This document shows, piece by piece, positions 12,339 to 28,100 of a DNA stretch of 64,000 bases. Location of the stretch: contig OZ059900.1 of assembly GCA_964057225.1 (NCBI GenBank), positions 10,612,501 to 10,676,500 on the forward strand, read 5' to 3'. A model generated the notes under the pieces. The model did no database searches and was not told the origin of the DNA. It saw nothing but the letters and a program-made list of their open reading frames with translations. The translations under genes and the position numbers were made by a program. The DNA is from Auanema rhodensis (taxonomy: Eukaryota; Nematoda; Chromadorea; Rhabditida; Rhabditidae). Numbering within the stretch: position 1 is the stretch's first letter; each line of letters opens with the position of its first letter.

Positions 12339-15300
12339 GGGTATATTTATGTATAATATAGATATACATATGTATAGTTTTTCTGGTTATAATAATATAT
12401 TTTTTGTATGTAAGAGTGAGTACAATTGCAATAAGGTAATCATATCTATCTTGTTCTTCAGATATATCAAAATATGATTTTGCACATATAATTTTCAGAG
12501 ATGAATAACAACATATGAGCAAAGAGGGAGGGCAGAAAAAAACAGAAAAAAAATGTTCGTTTTGGTTAAGTAGTTGATGTATGACTAAGTATCTCATGAT
12601 TTATTGATATTTTATTATTTAGCTTTCAACATATATTCGTAATAGGTCAACAGACTTGTTGAGAGAGAAACATATTTGGTTATACTATTTTAATTTTGCA
12701 ACAGAAAAGAAAAAATGTCGAATTTTGTGCTGAAACATTGGACAAAGCTATGAGGAAAATATAAAAAATTTAAACAAATAATAGCTCATGCGGCAGAAAA
12801 AAAATAATTATAAAAATAACAATGTAAAAAATATGAAATACGTCTGCGTGAGTTGTTTATACTAGCCTTACGAGTTAACTGATGACTTTTTGTAATTATA
12901 ATATTTATAATACCATTTTCATCTTTTTTTTTTTTGCTTTTTCTCTCATTTGCTTGCCTCACTTTCATTTCTCAGTTTCTTGGTTTTTAATCAAGTATGC
13001 ATATATTTTGCGTGTAGTAAATCGGTTTTCTAATCATAAGTTTCTCGTTTTTTTTTTCATTTGGTTTTATGAATTAAGTATGCTGAAAAAACAACAAAGC
13101 GCAGATAATGTTAGAAAGGAATTTGAATGATGTAAATACTTATTCATTCTCTACTTACATATTTGAAATTCCAGCTTTTCTTAGCTTATTGTTAAAAACC
13201 AGGCTGGTATCAAGTTGTCAAAAAAGCCCAAACGTGGAAAAAAGAACGAGAATGAATACAAGAGAAAATTGAGAAAAGGAGAGAAAGAGAGAAAATCCCA
13301 TTTACCCTGTATTTTTATTTTATTTACAACATGTGTAGCAGTAAGAAAACAAAACATAGTAAGAGTGTGAATAGGTTGAAATGCAACTCAAATTTTTTTT
13401 TATCTGCTTCTCTTTCAGTTTCTTGCTCTTTTTCTGTCGGTTAGTTTCCCTAGAATGTTTTTTTCTCTTCTTCCACACATTTACATCTATTAGCCATCAG
13501 CGTGAAGCTCTACATGACAAAACCGGAAATAAACTCATTCTAATTGCAGGCATATTACTCACACTGATAGCTAGGTTTCATTTTGAAATGAAAAACGTTT
13601 TTATTCCTTTTGCAGAAAAATCATAAGGAATGAAAACGTTTTCGATGCTTCTGTTTCATCTGGCTTACGCATTATTCAAGTGAACCTTTATACAATCTGA
13701 GAAACGTTGATTATGGTGAAATTGGATAACTCTTTATTACCACCGCTATAATGGCAGTTACTTGAGGAAAGACAATTGAAAAAAATAAAAACATCGAGAA
13801 AAGGAAAAAAAGATTCTCGAGCTAGAACAAGATAGAATTTTTTTATTTTTTTAAGATAAATAAAAAAGGCGAGAAGAAGTGAAAAACGTGAAAACAGGGC
13901 GGCATAAAAACATGACGAAAAAGACAAAATGTAAGAACAATAGAAAAAACTCTGAACTGAATAATTCAGTGTTTCTGGTTAAAAACTGAATGAGATATAT
14001 TGTAAAATAAATAGATAAAGACAAAAAATCGTAAAAGTTGAAAAGTTCGCAATTGCTACAGGTGATGATGTAAGCGGAAAATAAGGAAACATAAAACAAG
14101 CGTTCTAATTGAATATTGGAAGTTTTATTATTTATAATCAGAGAATATGTAAAAAAAAGTGTCTTGTTAGACAGACTAAATCAGACTGTGTATGAGATAT
14201 GCAGCATTGGGGGATAGGTCCAGGTCATAAATGAAAAATAATGCGGAAAAGGCGAAGTTTATGCTGAAGAGCAAGCCGCGGTCGGGTTGATGAGAAAACA
14301 GAAATAGATAAAAAAAAGATTGGACCACTAAAAATCAAAAAGAATACTCAAAAGTAAGCCTAATCAAGTGAAAAATATATGAAGGGAGGAGGCAAAGAGA
14401 ATACTGCGGACAAGACAGTTTTGAGAAATAACAATAAAAATATGTCATCTTGAATATCGAAATAGTTAATACTTAAAGAATGTCTGAAGGATTATTCCTG
14501 CTTTAATTACATGGCATGAGTTATTTTTGATATAAAAAGAACAATAGAATGACAAAATAACACCGGATGACTACATACATCAAAATGCGATTGAGGATTA
14601 GAATACTCCATCTTTTTCACACATCTTTCCACATCGTCTTTTTATTTTTCATTTAACTTTTTATTGTTCATGGTCTACCTCTATGATTGAAAAAAGGAAA
14701 AAGATTATCAAATATGAGCTTCAACAGCCATTCAATAAACTTTCAAACTTTTTCATTTGGTAATATTGTAGAGGCGAAAAGCTTTTTCAATTTCACCACG
14801 GAAATAAACTTCATAATTTGATATAGGAAAAGGAAAAAGCTGAAAATCATTTAATAGATTTTTCTCGGGAAGATTTTCAACCAGTAAAAACCTCATTTCG
14901 AATATTATCTTCTTTTGAAAGAAACATATGCGATATAATGATCGAAATACACTGTCTGTTTCTAAGAGCACTTAAATTGAGCGAGAATATTGAATATCTA
15001 TTTTGTTTTCCAAGTTATAAAAGCATTACATCCATAACTTGATGATATATTGTATGCTTCAAGTATACTTCACATTATTAAACCCACAATATCCACTTCT
15101 CTTGTTGCAAAATTGCAGAAAAACAATGAGTATGAAACAGTTGTGTATGTTTCAAAAAAGTGTATTCAATACTGTAATGAAGAAACGGAAAAAAAATTGA
15201 GAAGTAAGACGTGAAACAACAAAATGATGATTATAGATAGAAAATACCAAACTATTATTTCCCGTTTCGTTTTTACGTAAATATTTTGAGTCATAGAGCA

Positions 15301-17163
15301 TTAAAGAAGAAATTATGAAATTGATATAAAATGCTCTATTGGACAGGAAATTACATTTTTCACCATAACGAATATGAAATTTATGAAAAGAAATTTTCGT
15401 TTTATTATGAAAATGATTTAAAAGCATTATTAATCTTCCCAATGAAGTGCAAAGCTCAGTTTTTTGATATATACATAATTTTATAAAAAAAAAATTCAAA
15501 AATGCCATTTTTTTTATATGATAGAGCAATCCTTATCAGAATTTTTTGTATATAAACAAATTAAAAAAAACTGGTTCTTGAACTTACGTGAAGATAAAGA
15601 CGTATCATCACTCGAACAGCCCTTTTATGCGTAAAATGCAAAAAACTTCTGAACGCTGTATCCCAACAATAGCTGAGCACGAAGAGTCTACAACACAACA
15701 CGCTTGCGATTATGTGGTGAGCGCTGTCCTTCAAAGCAAAAAGCAGTTAAAAGGTGTTTCTCGAAATAAATTTTAAAGAAAAAACAGAAGGAAACAATAA
15801 GAAAGCATGAAACTAGATGTTCAATAACCTATTTTTTTCTTTGGAAACAATAAAAATATAATAGAAGGAGAAAGAGAGATAAAGGGAAAATCAATCATCT
15901 CTATGAAAAAAAATGTCATTTCATAGTTATGTGGCAATGTTGGAAACCGTAGATTGAGAAGCAATAAGAGGAAAAGGACGAGATCTGTGTCTATACCCTC
16001 TCGATCACTATGTTTCTATCTATCTAAATATAATTTTTTGATATGCTATGAAATAGAAAGATTAAGAGATGGATGAAGAATGAATGAAAATTATAAATCC
16101 TTTTGTTAATATAATGTGTGAAGAGTCGTATGCAAACAACGAAAACCTTCTAGAAGCCCAATTCAACAACATTCCTCTTAATCGTCTGAGCATTTGACCA
16201 GTTTTGATTGTTAAGTTTGGTCAGCAAAATATACTTGAATGAAAAAGAGGAAGTAGAGAAAATATAAAGTAAATGAAAAATATCACGAGAAAAGAATAAT
16301 AATCAGAAATGAAACAGTTGAAGAAACTTTCCGGCTGCCAATATCATAACCTAATTTAGAAGTCATACTTTGAAAATTCATTTCCTTGATTTCTCGTGTG
16401 TGAAGTTTATTGCGGCGTATAATAGAAATTGAGCAGAGAAGTGTCAAAGGTATTTTAATCGTAAATAGGGGATAATCTGTACTCTCTGACACGAAATATT
16501 ATTTTTTTCAAATTGAGGCCATTTCTCTGTTTACGTTTTCACATCAAAGCTAAGGTAAGTCACAACTTCTATTTCTCAGAAGACTGAATACCTGAAAGGC
16601 TGTAGAGTAATGAGCACTTACAACTGTAAATAATAACAATAGTCTATCACTGAATGTATAGATGTTTCAAATGGGAAAAAAACGGAGATTTGAGAGAGGT
16701 GAAAAATCAAATTTGCTAAACTGCAATGTATCACCAATAAGCTGAATAAGTTATGTAATATTTGTAGATAAATTGTTGCTTTCTTTGTGACTTTTAATAG
16801 AAAAAAGTAAAACTCTTCCGCTTTTTCTATATTTTTGCAAGAAAATAACAATGAAGGAACTTGAGAGCATATAAAAAAGTAAAATCCAAATAGGTAATTG
16901 AGAGAATTTGCTTATTCAGGTCCACATCAAGCTGTTGGATTTGTAAAAAAGATAGGAATGCAAATATGCGAAAGGACGAAAGCTCAACTATTAAAATTCA
17001 CTGGGTAGTTTTATTGTTTTTTGGAAAAAAAAGGACACAAACAATAGCTCTCGGACTTGACCACAGAAAGAGAAAATGAGTAATGAATAAAAAAGTGTCG
17101 AGAAGCAAGTAAGTTAGTGATGGATTATGAGCTTCAGTAGAGATGGCATCGATGTGGGAGCAA

Positions 17164-17189
17164 TATATATATATATATATATATATATA
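17164..17189. repeat. TA microsatellite
   Basis: Short pure TA run of about 13 units. Confidence 0.95.
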
Positions 17190-20100
17190 GGAAATTGGTA
17201 TTGGGCTAACTAACTGCTATCAGGAAATTTCTTTACACTATCTCTCAAATGTCATGCGTTTGGCGATTAAACGATTTTCATTCTTATAATGATAAGCATT
17301 ATCGTTGAAATTTGCTAAGAAGGCATTAGCGATGATGTAAGTAATCCAGCCAGGAGTATGAGCTGCTGTTACTGATGGCCGATTTGATGCAGAAATTGTT
17401 CTAAAACTGCCGCTCCTCTAATAGATAATGTGTTCAAGAATAAAAATGCGGATATAAAGCATCCTCCCCCTATTTCCACTTGTCTAATGATTCAAAGTTC
17501 ACTAAGATACTTAAAGTATTTTTCGTAAACGTTTTCAACGTTATGTTTTTTCAACTTTTTTCAAACTTTTCATTGAAAATAATCAGACTTTCTCTCTTAT
17601 TTCATCAATATGTGACAATTGAAGCGAGAGAGTTGCTCAAGACATGATATAGACGTATGAAATTGAATAAAGTTTGCAAAGTCTACTACTAGAAAAGGAA
17701 GCCAAATGAATGTTGGGGCAGAGGTCAATAATTGAATCGCATGCACTTTAGCTTTTCCATAAGATTAAGAGTTATATCGTTGTAAACAAAATGTACATAC
17801 GCATATATATAATAAGATTTTAAACGTATAACACATACAAGAACAAAACAAGTTTTCAAAACATTTAGAAACAAAAAGAAAAATCGAGAAAAATGAAGAT
17901 AAGAGATTGCTGCATGTGTGTTTGAGTTATGTACACAACTAATGTATTCACACACGTATATTAGATATGTATACCATAGAGTTAGTGGTAAAATAATAAA
18001 AAATGAACAAGAAAACGAATATGTTTGAATAGAAAGGATTAGGTAAGCGATTTGATTCTTACACAATCTGACACTCAAACATGTTTAACTTTATTTTCAT
18101 TTATCCTGCATACTTATTCTCATTTTTTTTTGCTTCTTCATTTGGCTTTATCCGTCTCTCTGTGACATGAAAAGCATTAATCCTAAGTATGTGGATTATA
18201 TGCTTTTGGGGCAAAAAGATAGAAAAAGCTTATATGTATTAATGATATTATGACTGAAAATGCCAAATATATTCTTGAAACACTTGAAAAATAAAAAAGC
18301 CATACCAATTCCAGATTTTAAGAAAAAAAGTAAAATTAATTGAAAGGGACAAAAAAATTTATAAAAAGGAATGGGAACTGGTGATTGTATTCATTAAACC
18401 TGGAAAAGGTGATTATTTTAATATGAAAAACAAGAAAGCATGAGCAAGTACCTTATATTCATGTAAGAAACATCGTTATAATGATTATTGCTGTCAAGAT
18501 ATGGAGAAAACAAAACATAACGAAGACGGGAAATATTAGTTGGAGACGAATATAGACAGCGTGAGATCAGATGGAAATGAAGCGAATTGAAAAAATAGAA
18601 AACAAAGAGAAGATTATTAAAAAAGCTAAAGAGTTAAAAGTCATCAATAAATTAATCTTTTCTAAGCTCTGCTGCCATTTTTAGATAAAGCTAATCAAAT
18701 AAAGGAGATATAGAAGAAAATGGCAAAGATTTTCAAACATGGACGACAAACATCAGTATTTTAAAGTCACATAATGTTTGATGATGATGTAAGAGATGTA
18801 GTGGATCGTTGCGCTCATTTCATAAACATTTCCATGTTTCCTTTTTTTTTTGTGAAAGAACAGGTGAACAACAGAGAGAAAGAGAGAGACACAGAGAAAG
18901 AGAGAGAGACAGACAGACAGATAACGAGAGAAATCTAGAGGAATCTAGAAAGGTGAAGCTTTTTCTATTTTTTGCACAAATACCAAGATATAGAATATAT
19001 AGTTAGACTAAGATTAATAGTTGCAAAAAAGAGCAGAAACAGCTTTTCTTAGGATTGTTATGGATATGTGATGAGCATTGGAATATATAATGGCTCTAAC
19101 AAGCATTTGTAGTTTACTGGATCACATAACGTAGCTTATGCTCAACCTATTTTTAAAATTATATATTAAATGCATATTATATATAATATAACTATATGAA
19201 TATATGTATATACATATAGTAAAATGGTTACTTATATACTACATGCTAATTTCTTATTAATATTAATGATATTTAAATGAAATATTGAGTCCGCGAGGTA
19301 AAGAAGACATCACTGATGACATTGAACATGAAAAATGAAAATGAACTCTTAACTTGAAGACGTTTCTTTTGCTTCTTAGCACATTTCGTCCTCCTACTTA
19401 CTTAATAGTTTAATATTTTAAATGGCATCACTACATATGCTTAGAGTCAAAGATTTCTCACCGCATATGGCTAATTGGAATGTAATTAATGCATAACTGA
19501 GAGAACTCGAATGAAGCTCAGAAGCTAAAGATATATGCGATGGCTATTATCTTGCATGTTATTCTTTAAACAAAATTCGGCGTCCTGCCTGGCTTCCGTC
19601 TTAGAGTAGCAGCTATCTATGCGCATCAATTATTGCTGTTTAACTCAAAATGCCAACATGAATTGCTTGATATAGCTCGGTGATCAATTTTTGTCTTTTT
19701 AAAGCTTTCCAAAATTAATCCACTTTCCTGTGAGAGATTGATTGGCATGGATAATTAAAGTCACACTTGTCAACCATTAGTACTTTAAAGTGTATGCTGT
19801 ACACTAGAATCAAATTTTAGATATTCAAACTAATTTTCATGTTAAAGGATTGAAGAGCGAACTCCACCATGTCCGGATGCTTCTATTTATGCTTTTAATT
19901 TCTCACTCCTTCTCACTCTTTCGTTTCTTTCTGACCTTCTCTCTCTTTCTCCTTGTTTTATCCTTCTATCTCTCACTATACATATACACATATTTTCTTC
20001 TCCATTCCTTCTAGTCCAGCTACATAAATGCAAGTTCCTTAACCACAAAAACATTTTACTTTTTAAAACAATATCTTGTCATCTTGTTCTACATACTCAG

Positions 20101-22181
20101 GCTATATTGTGATTATTGCTCAATGCTACGGCGTCTGTCTCTATTATAGCATGAACACTAAACTTCAAACACATCATTGGAACAATTGATAGAGAGGCAG
20201 AGGAAATCACAGAATGAGTTAGCGTAAAAGAAATAATATATTCAGTTCTCTAAAAAGCAGTTATTTTGTGTATGTAAGCTTAACAACGAGAGAGATGATT
20301 TAGTGTATTGAGAAAAGAATAAGAATAATATTTCCCTGCTAAACTTCAACTAAGCAACCAAAATCAAAAATCGTAAAAGAAAGTTGTATTCTATTTGGAA
20401 AAATACAACATAAAAAGTGAACGTTAAGTGGAAATAGTTAGTATGCTTTGCAATTGCACCAAAACGGAACATAAAATCTATTTTCATACAATTATAAGCT
20501 CAAGATAATATAAAATTGCTGACAAAACTGACTGTAACATGTACTCAAATAAGAGGTAAATAGTATGAAATGACTAAAACTTGAGAAAAGGAATAAAGAA
20601 AAATGGGAAATATAGATGAAGCATGTTCACTTGATCATAAGAACAGAGTCAACGAGAAATACGAATGGAATGTGATATGAACGAAAAAAATAAAAATAAG
20701 AAATAAATAACATTTGATTTTTAAGAATGTCAATAGAATACGATAGATTTAATATGCTGAAATACACACTTTCACTCTGCCGCCTTGCCGTTCTTCTTCT
20801 TATGTTCCTTCAGACTCTTCACATGGCTTAGTCTCTAACTTTCTTAGTATTAGGCAAAAAAATAATTTTGACATCCGGACATGAAGTCAAAGATTAATAT
20901 GAAAAAGAAATACGATCAAAACGTTATTTGAGTCTGAGAAGCAGATTAAATTAGACGCGAAAAGATGCGATGAGTTCGGGTCTAGCGGAGATCATATAGA
21001 CATGATTTGCATGTAATCATCAAAGATTTGTTGATATCATTATCATCTACTTGGCATCAACAACATATGGCTGATTTACGCAAGAAATAGGGTTATAGTT
21101 TGGTTTGTTGTGTTGTCTGATTTCACAAACTTTCAAACATTGAAATTAAATGAGAGCAGATACATAGTACAGAGAAAAAGAAACAGAAAGCGACAAATGC
21201 TTCATCAATTCATTGTGTCATAAGCACGAAATGAAATAACATTTCTACAAGATGGTTAAATGATTGTATGCAGATGATGTGTGTATGTGAAAGCATATAA
21301 ATGTTATGTTTCTCTCTCGAAACCCTCTTAGTTGTTCTCTCTTTTCTGTCAATCCGCATACTCTTTCACTCTCTCACTATTTAACTGTTCTATGCACATC
21401 TGTTTAAACTTTTCTCTCTCTTCCTCTCAACCATTTTATATCCGCTTCACAACACATCACATGACATTTTTGGGATTAAAAAGACTTCAGTGAAACTTTC
21501 GTTTTTTTTCTTTTAGATTATTCCATGTGCAGTCGACTGTGTGCTTTTTGAATCATAAAGGTTTAAAAGAAGACAAAAATATGAAGCTTGAAACATGCTT
21601 TCTTATTTTCAATAACCAGTAACAGGTAGAAAAGTGATGTAGACAGTTTCTGACAGCTATGTATAAGAATGTATAGTAAAGATTAAGAATAAAAACACTA
21701 ACAAGCTTAATATTAATTTACAGCATTAATTACACTGCCATTATTATAATACAGAACTATGAATACAAAATATCATAGTTAGTCAATTTTATTTATATAA
21801 CAATTTTTATAATTAAATTCGTTTTAAATTCTTTCTATGAAAAACAATTATAAAGAAAAAATAATAATATTAACGTCCACCTCATCAGCATGACAATGCT
21901 AGAGCTTATTATATGATTCGAGAAACAAACTATAGCTGTAATAAACTAAATTCTGATAGATTCAAGCTTCACAAATTTATAAACAATTCAACAAAGAGTA
22001 TAATATTCGAATTTTAGATTATTTTTTATTATTTGTATAGTATAATATAATTTTTTTTTAATTTTTAAAACTTTTCTTGAAATGGTAATAGGGTGCTAGA
22101 AAAATAAAGAATTTAAAGTTGATAGGAGACATGAAGTTTTGAAAAAAACGGCATAACAGAGGCAGAAATATACTTCAAAAG

Positions 22182-22199
22182 TTCAGTGATGTCACTGAA
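22182..22199. repeat. palindrome with CRE-like centre
   Basis: TTCAGTGA and TCACTGAA flank a two-base centre TG. The core TGATGTCA differs by one base from the CREB/ATF site TGACGTCA. Whether it binds a bZIP factor is inference only. Confidence 0.6.
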
Positions 22200-25100
22200 A
22201 AAGACGCCTGATGAAAATGAATCGGATAGGCTAGTAGTAGTAAAATTCTGCTCATTTTAGCTGCACGGTTGTGAGGTGGTTCAGCGTCAGATTTTATGCT
22301 CAATTCCAACTAGATAATTTGTGTCTCATAGTGAATAAAAGATAACAAATTGTGTGCCAATTTACATTTTTCGTTAGAAAATTCACTCTGAAAATCCATT
22401 AGGCATTTTGTTAAAGTTTCGGTAATTTAGGAACACATAAAGAATTCGTGATACATCTGGTACAGCGGCATATCTCTAATAGAATATCTGTTGAAAACTA
22501 GCTGACTTGATGAAATAGAAAAATGGGTAGACTTTAATTCTGGGGAGGGATGGAGACAAGACGAGAAAAAGGGGTTGGGTAAGGTGAAGAGGTGAAAGGG
22601 CAAGAAGAAATAAGAGACATTAATGCAACGAGTGTTAAAAAAGAGTAAAATTATATTATAGATAGAAGTCACTAAAAAGACACAAAATTCTATGAGATAT
22701 GAGCAAATATATATATAAATAAACTATACATCTTTGTTTTAATATCATATAATTTGTTTAAAAAACTGTTTATAAATGTGAAACAACGATGTATGTTTCA
22801 CTGACCGTCTATTCTTGAAATGTTAATTGATATGAATTGAAAATGAATGCTCATGACAGATTTTCGAAATAATTGTAAAACATGCAGATGAGAGTAAAAT
22901 GGTGTTGCATTAATGAATAAAATGAAATAACGGATTTAAGAAGAAATTAAATCAGATACAAACTTAAAAAAGGCGGAAATCTAAGAAAAATAAAAAGATA
23001 CGAAAAAACAAGAAGAAGTTACTGAGGTCGTTCTATGGTTAATTTGAAAAACGATAATAATGAATAAATGTATTAAGTATAGATTATATTTTTTTTCTAA
23101 AGGGATAGAGTTGGGTGAATGTAAAAAAGAGATGAGAAGGCCGAGAGAATTACATAAAGAGATAGATATTAAGAATGTTATTTGAGAGAAAAAAAATTAG
23201 AAAGTTGAAAAAAGATTATGAGAGACAAAATTGTGGCGATGTTACTAACTATGCTTATATACGCATATAAATATATGTATCTTCCTATATCTATATAATA
23301 TGTAATATATTTCTGGATATAGTTATGCGAGATGAAAAGTCATAAGATTCGAAATAAGTATAGCATATCTTCTCTCTTTCTACACTACTCCTCTCATCTC
23401 TTCTTTCCTCACGCTCTCACCCAAATAATGTTATTCTTCAAACAGAATATATAAATCTCTGATGAATAAGATTTAGCATGATTAGCTAAACTTGTCAAAT
23501 CATAATATGCTTTGAGAACTAACGTGTATTCTTGTTCTAATATCTTATACATGTATATATACATACATATAATTGAATGAAATGACCTCTTGAACTTTTC
23601 GAGATACTATTTATTACAACAAAAAGTAAAAAGGAGACAGATTCAGCTAGATATATGAATTTGAAATATGATGAAACAAGAGAGAACTGATATAACTAGT
23701 TATCTTTAATTTTTTCTAATTTCTGGAATGTAAAAAGAAAAGTGTAAAACGAAACAGTTTTTAAAAATAATGAGAAACATTTATGTTCATCTTATACGAA
23801 TTAATTTAGAAAATGATTAAGTAACGGGATGTTGGGATTTTCGATTAGTATTATATTAGAATATTTCCGAGATGGATCAAAAGCATAAAGCTGATTATCA
23901 TGAGATTATTTCAAGAAGAAGACAAACTAATTCAATTTCTCAATTCAAACTTTTATCTCCCTATTGATTTTGTACTTATTCTCTCATACATCATGAAATT
24001 AAATAAATTGATATGAAACATTATATGTTGAATATATGGGTTTTCATATATAATTGAAAAAAAATTCGTACAATATGAAGTTATGTGTTATTTAGTTGTT
24101 TGAAGAGTACTAAGTATATTGAAATATTATGCATATACAGATTGAAAAATGAAGATAATGTTCGTGTTCGATGATAAAACTTCCAACGGAAAAACGAATG
24201 CTACTGAATTATTAGTAGAACATTCTGCAGATATCGGTAGAAACTGACGTGAAATAAAAAAATGAACCCATCGACATACTCTATCGAATGTTCATGTTTT
24301 GTTTGAAAAAAAATGAAGAGAAAAGCGTATAGTAGTGCTAATCTTATGCAAGTACATTCAAAATGACATTTTCAAAACATGGCAAGTAGACTTTCCTGAT
24401 GATGCGAGTATAAATTGTATACACTGGATGAGATTGAACATGAATAAATTGAAAAAGACAAAGTTGAATGCAGGAATGACGCCACAGTTAGGCTTTTTCG
24501 CAACATTCATTATAATTCTCAAATTATTATCAATTTCATTACTAGGTTATTTCCTGAATATATTTAGTAATTTGGATTTTGGGATTCAAAAAACATATTC
24601 ATTTCTATTAACCTTTCTTCCTTCCATTTGAAATCGATCAACAAAATTGTTCATTTTTCAAATACTACAAGACATTTTCGGAAAAGATAAATTTGGAGCG
24701 ATAAAACAGGCATGAACCTTTAGAAGCCAACAAATAAGTGGAACTTGAGATAAAATATTATTCAATTGTTCAAAAATTGAAAAAAAAACGAGAAGAATAA
24801 AAATAATTTCATGCAATACATTTAGAAATGTATTTATTATCTTATTTGGTAATTATTATCCAGCTAATGCAATGCTAATGTGATGGCTTAATTAAATATT
24901 TAAACTTTATCTCAATACATTTTTTTCATTTTTTAAGTTTTTCTCTCCATTTATATAATTATTAATAATAACTAGTCACCAATTATCGATTTATTATTTT
25001 TATTTCTCGGAACAGATACAATTTTTTTTGAAAAATTTGAAGACTTTCAATACATTAGTGAAAATTCGACTTTGTATGAAAAGGACTTTTTTGAATTCCA

Positions 25101-28100
25101 TTCATTTTGTTCTACACGCCTAAAGTTCTTGTAGTTTACTAATATCAATTACTTTTTCTGTACCAAAGTGACGATATTCAACGTTTTTCTTAATAATTCA
25201 TTGTACATGCTTTAACAAGTTCTTTTCTATTTTCCAAAGTTTCACGCTGCATAAACATTATACGATTATTATTTCATACTTACGTACGTCAATTTTAAAG
25301 TTGAGGGAATTTAAATTATAAAAAGAGTTCACTGATATTTTACAATATTTCTATTATATTATAATGAAAAAAAATTTTTTTCTTCATTTCTGAACATAAT
25401 TTGAGCGATTGAATTGCTTTTCGTTTTCAGCTTTTATTTCTAGAAAATAGTTATAATATCATAATAAATCTATAAACGAGATCAGACAATATAAATATTA
25501 AAATTCTTTTATAATAAAATTGCATAATATGTTGCATTTCAAAACTGAAATTATGCTACATTAACATTGATAATTGATTTTAAAATACAGGAATTGCATC
25601 AGATTTCCTGTAATTTCGTGAAAGGTTCTTTTTTTCATGGCTGTGTAGATGTATATATGCAAATATTCTAAACTTTAGACGATTATACTCTAAGATATTT
25701 CATTTTAAACAAAGTAAAAACATTTTGTGTCTCAAGTTTCCAACATAGTTTGTAGTTTATCAATCTATTTGTATTTATATGTTCTTTAATAAAAAAACCA
25801 AGTTGTTATAATATTTGAGTTTTGATCAATGAACGTTCAATATAAACCATTTATTTTATTGTTTTCTATTCTCATTAATTTTGCTAACTGAAACATATCT
25901 TACAGCTTGTGTTTCATTTATCTGGGTCTTATTTGATGAACAATACACATGTTGTTCATATTTTTTTCTTTATAGGAAAAAATAAAAAAGAATTTGGAAA
26001 AATAATTTTTCTTTGTAATTGAAAAGAAAAAAAATGAAAATGTTATTATAATAGGCCTAAAAACAAGATTATTTTCAAAGCAATACTTATGTTATTATGA
26101 TGTTTCAAATGTTTCAATGTTTCAAATTATTAATACGAGTATCAACATTTGTTTCAGGACTCATATAATCACGGCTGCGAATAGATTCTAGATGTTTGTG
26201 TGAGACAAGAGCAATGTGCATCCTTTATGACCTTATCTCTACTACTACCAACTCTGTTAATCTTAATCTCAAACCTAAATTGAAAATTTCATTCATCTGG
26301 AAATGTAATGTAAACCATGTATTTGAATTATTGGCAGTTTGATGTTAAGAAAAAGTAGAACAAAGAAATGACAAAAATGATAAAGTAACAGATATAGCAG
26401 TGAAATGATCTGCAAGGGATTAGAAATAAACAAAAAAAAGAAGGAAAACAATAAAAAAAAAGACAAAAACGAGCAAAAAAAGAAAAAGTAGCAATATTCA
26501 GACAAAATAAATAAAAAACTATATATTTGAGAGACAAAATAAAGTTGATATAAGGTTAGAGATATTTGGACGAATGAATTTGCTTGATAGAATTTGAATA
26601 GAAAATTGACGAATTTACTGCTAAATCCGATTGTATAACTCAATTTCATTGGTCAAGTGTTTGATCGATGTGAATTAAATGAAGTTCGTATGCGATACCT
26701 AAGCCATTACGTCATGTTATGTGTTTTCATTTTTTCCGATTTCTTAATAGCATACAACGCAGAAAGAAAACAACAAATGTAAGAAACATTACTCTATATT
26801 GAGCTGTTTCTGAGATTTTGGTTACTTTGTTCATGCCGTATTCATTGTTTTCTTTATTTTTTCATAAGTTTTTATACTTGGTCGCTCATGATTAATCACA
26901 TGTTGATGTGTTTTGCTGTTCTTTTCCTTCACTTTCTTTTTCCTTTTACTTCAACTGAAATACTATCTGTAACGTTTTTCTAAGTTGATTGTTAGGCATT
27001 GCATTTAGCAAACCCTTAACCTGAGAAACGTGTCTTTTACGTATTTTGTTCGGGATAAAGCATTATCATCTCCGATTACTGTGCTAGCTGGCACTCAATT
27101 CTTTGATGTATGATGATTGCTCTACGTCATTTTCTTTCCCAACAGTTAAATGACTATTTATGATCATAAACGCATTATTATCATCATTTGTTTGACTTAG
27201 TTCAATCTTTGCAAGTGTTTGTTGTAGTAACAACGAGAGACAATAGATCATACACACGGATGCCTTCTCTTCCCTCGATGTATTATTGTTTTATCATAAA
27301 TACTACGCTGTGAATTATTGCAATTTAGGCTTTCTTGGTAAAGCTTATGTTTCCTTATTTTAGCGCAAAAAAATTTTTTGCTATCACAACCTGTTTTTTG
27401 ATCATGCTCCATAATAATAATCAAGAAAAAAACATAAAAAGAATAGAAAATGTCCCATTATAGCATGTTTCAATGAATAAAAAAACATACAAGAATACTA
27501 CTAATGATCGCATTCACATTTATTCATATATTTTATTTATCTTTGTCTGAATAAATGTTAGAAAAACTTAAATCTTCTCCAAAATCTATTGGATTCATTT
27601 CTATTATCGTTTTTCATATTTTCTTCATTTTTATCCAAATAAACTAAATAAAATTTTATGAAGTTTTCTGATTATTTTTTCCTATTTGTTTTGGGGAGGG
27701 GGACCTCCTCGTGTGCACGCCTCTATCTCTCCGTATTCTTGTTCATATATCTCATTTACTCTCCAACTTTTAAACTCTCGCTCCGCGACTTTTTCACTCA
27801 GTCCTCCCTTTTTCGACATTTTCGCTCTCTCTATCTATTTCTCATCCATTGTTCATCGCACATATGATGCGCATGCCTCGACGCATGAGCAAATTTCACA
27901 AATTTTTCATGTTTTACTTTGACCATATGTGACGTTCTCGTATGCTGTATGAATCAGTCACATTGATTCCCAAGGTTTATTTATAAGATTTACTGTCTAT
28001 AAGCTTATTTCACACTCAAACGCATGCGTTATTCATTTTTTATCAAACGAAAAAAGACAATTCTTGGAAAGGCTTTTTTTTGAATAACTTTTATCCACTT

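Noticed and set aside
12232-12597. Overlapping frames with Tyr/Ile repeats on both strands
   Set aside because: They are direct translations of the TA microsatellite at 12291-12336.
17725-18078. 117-codon frame on the - strand
   Set aside because: Hydrophobic, Phe/Tyr/Leu-rich because the - strand is T-rich there; no conserved motif or exon-like borders.
22241-22320. Possible tRNA-like segment with GGTTCA and GATTTTATGCTCAATTC
   Set aside because: I could not fold acceptor, D and T arms in the right spacing; no box A and B pair was convincing.
24335-24631. 98-codon frame on the + strand with a hydrophobic end
   Set aside because: No recognisable family and no supporting splice or promoter context; the hydrophobic part is explained by T-rich DNA.
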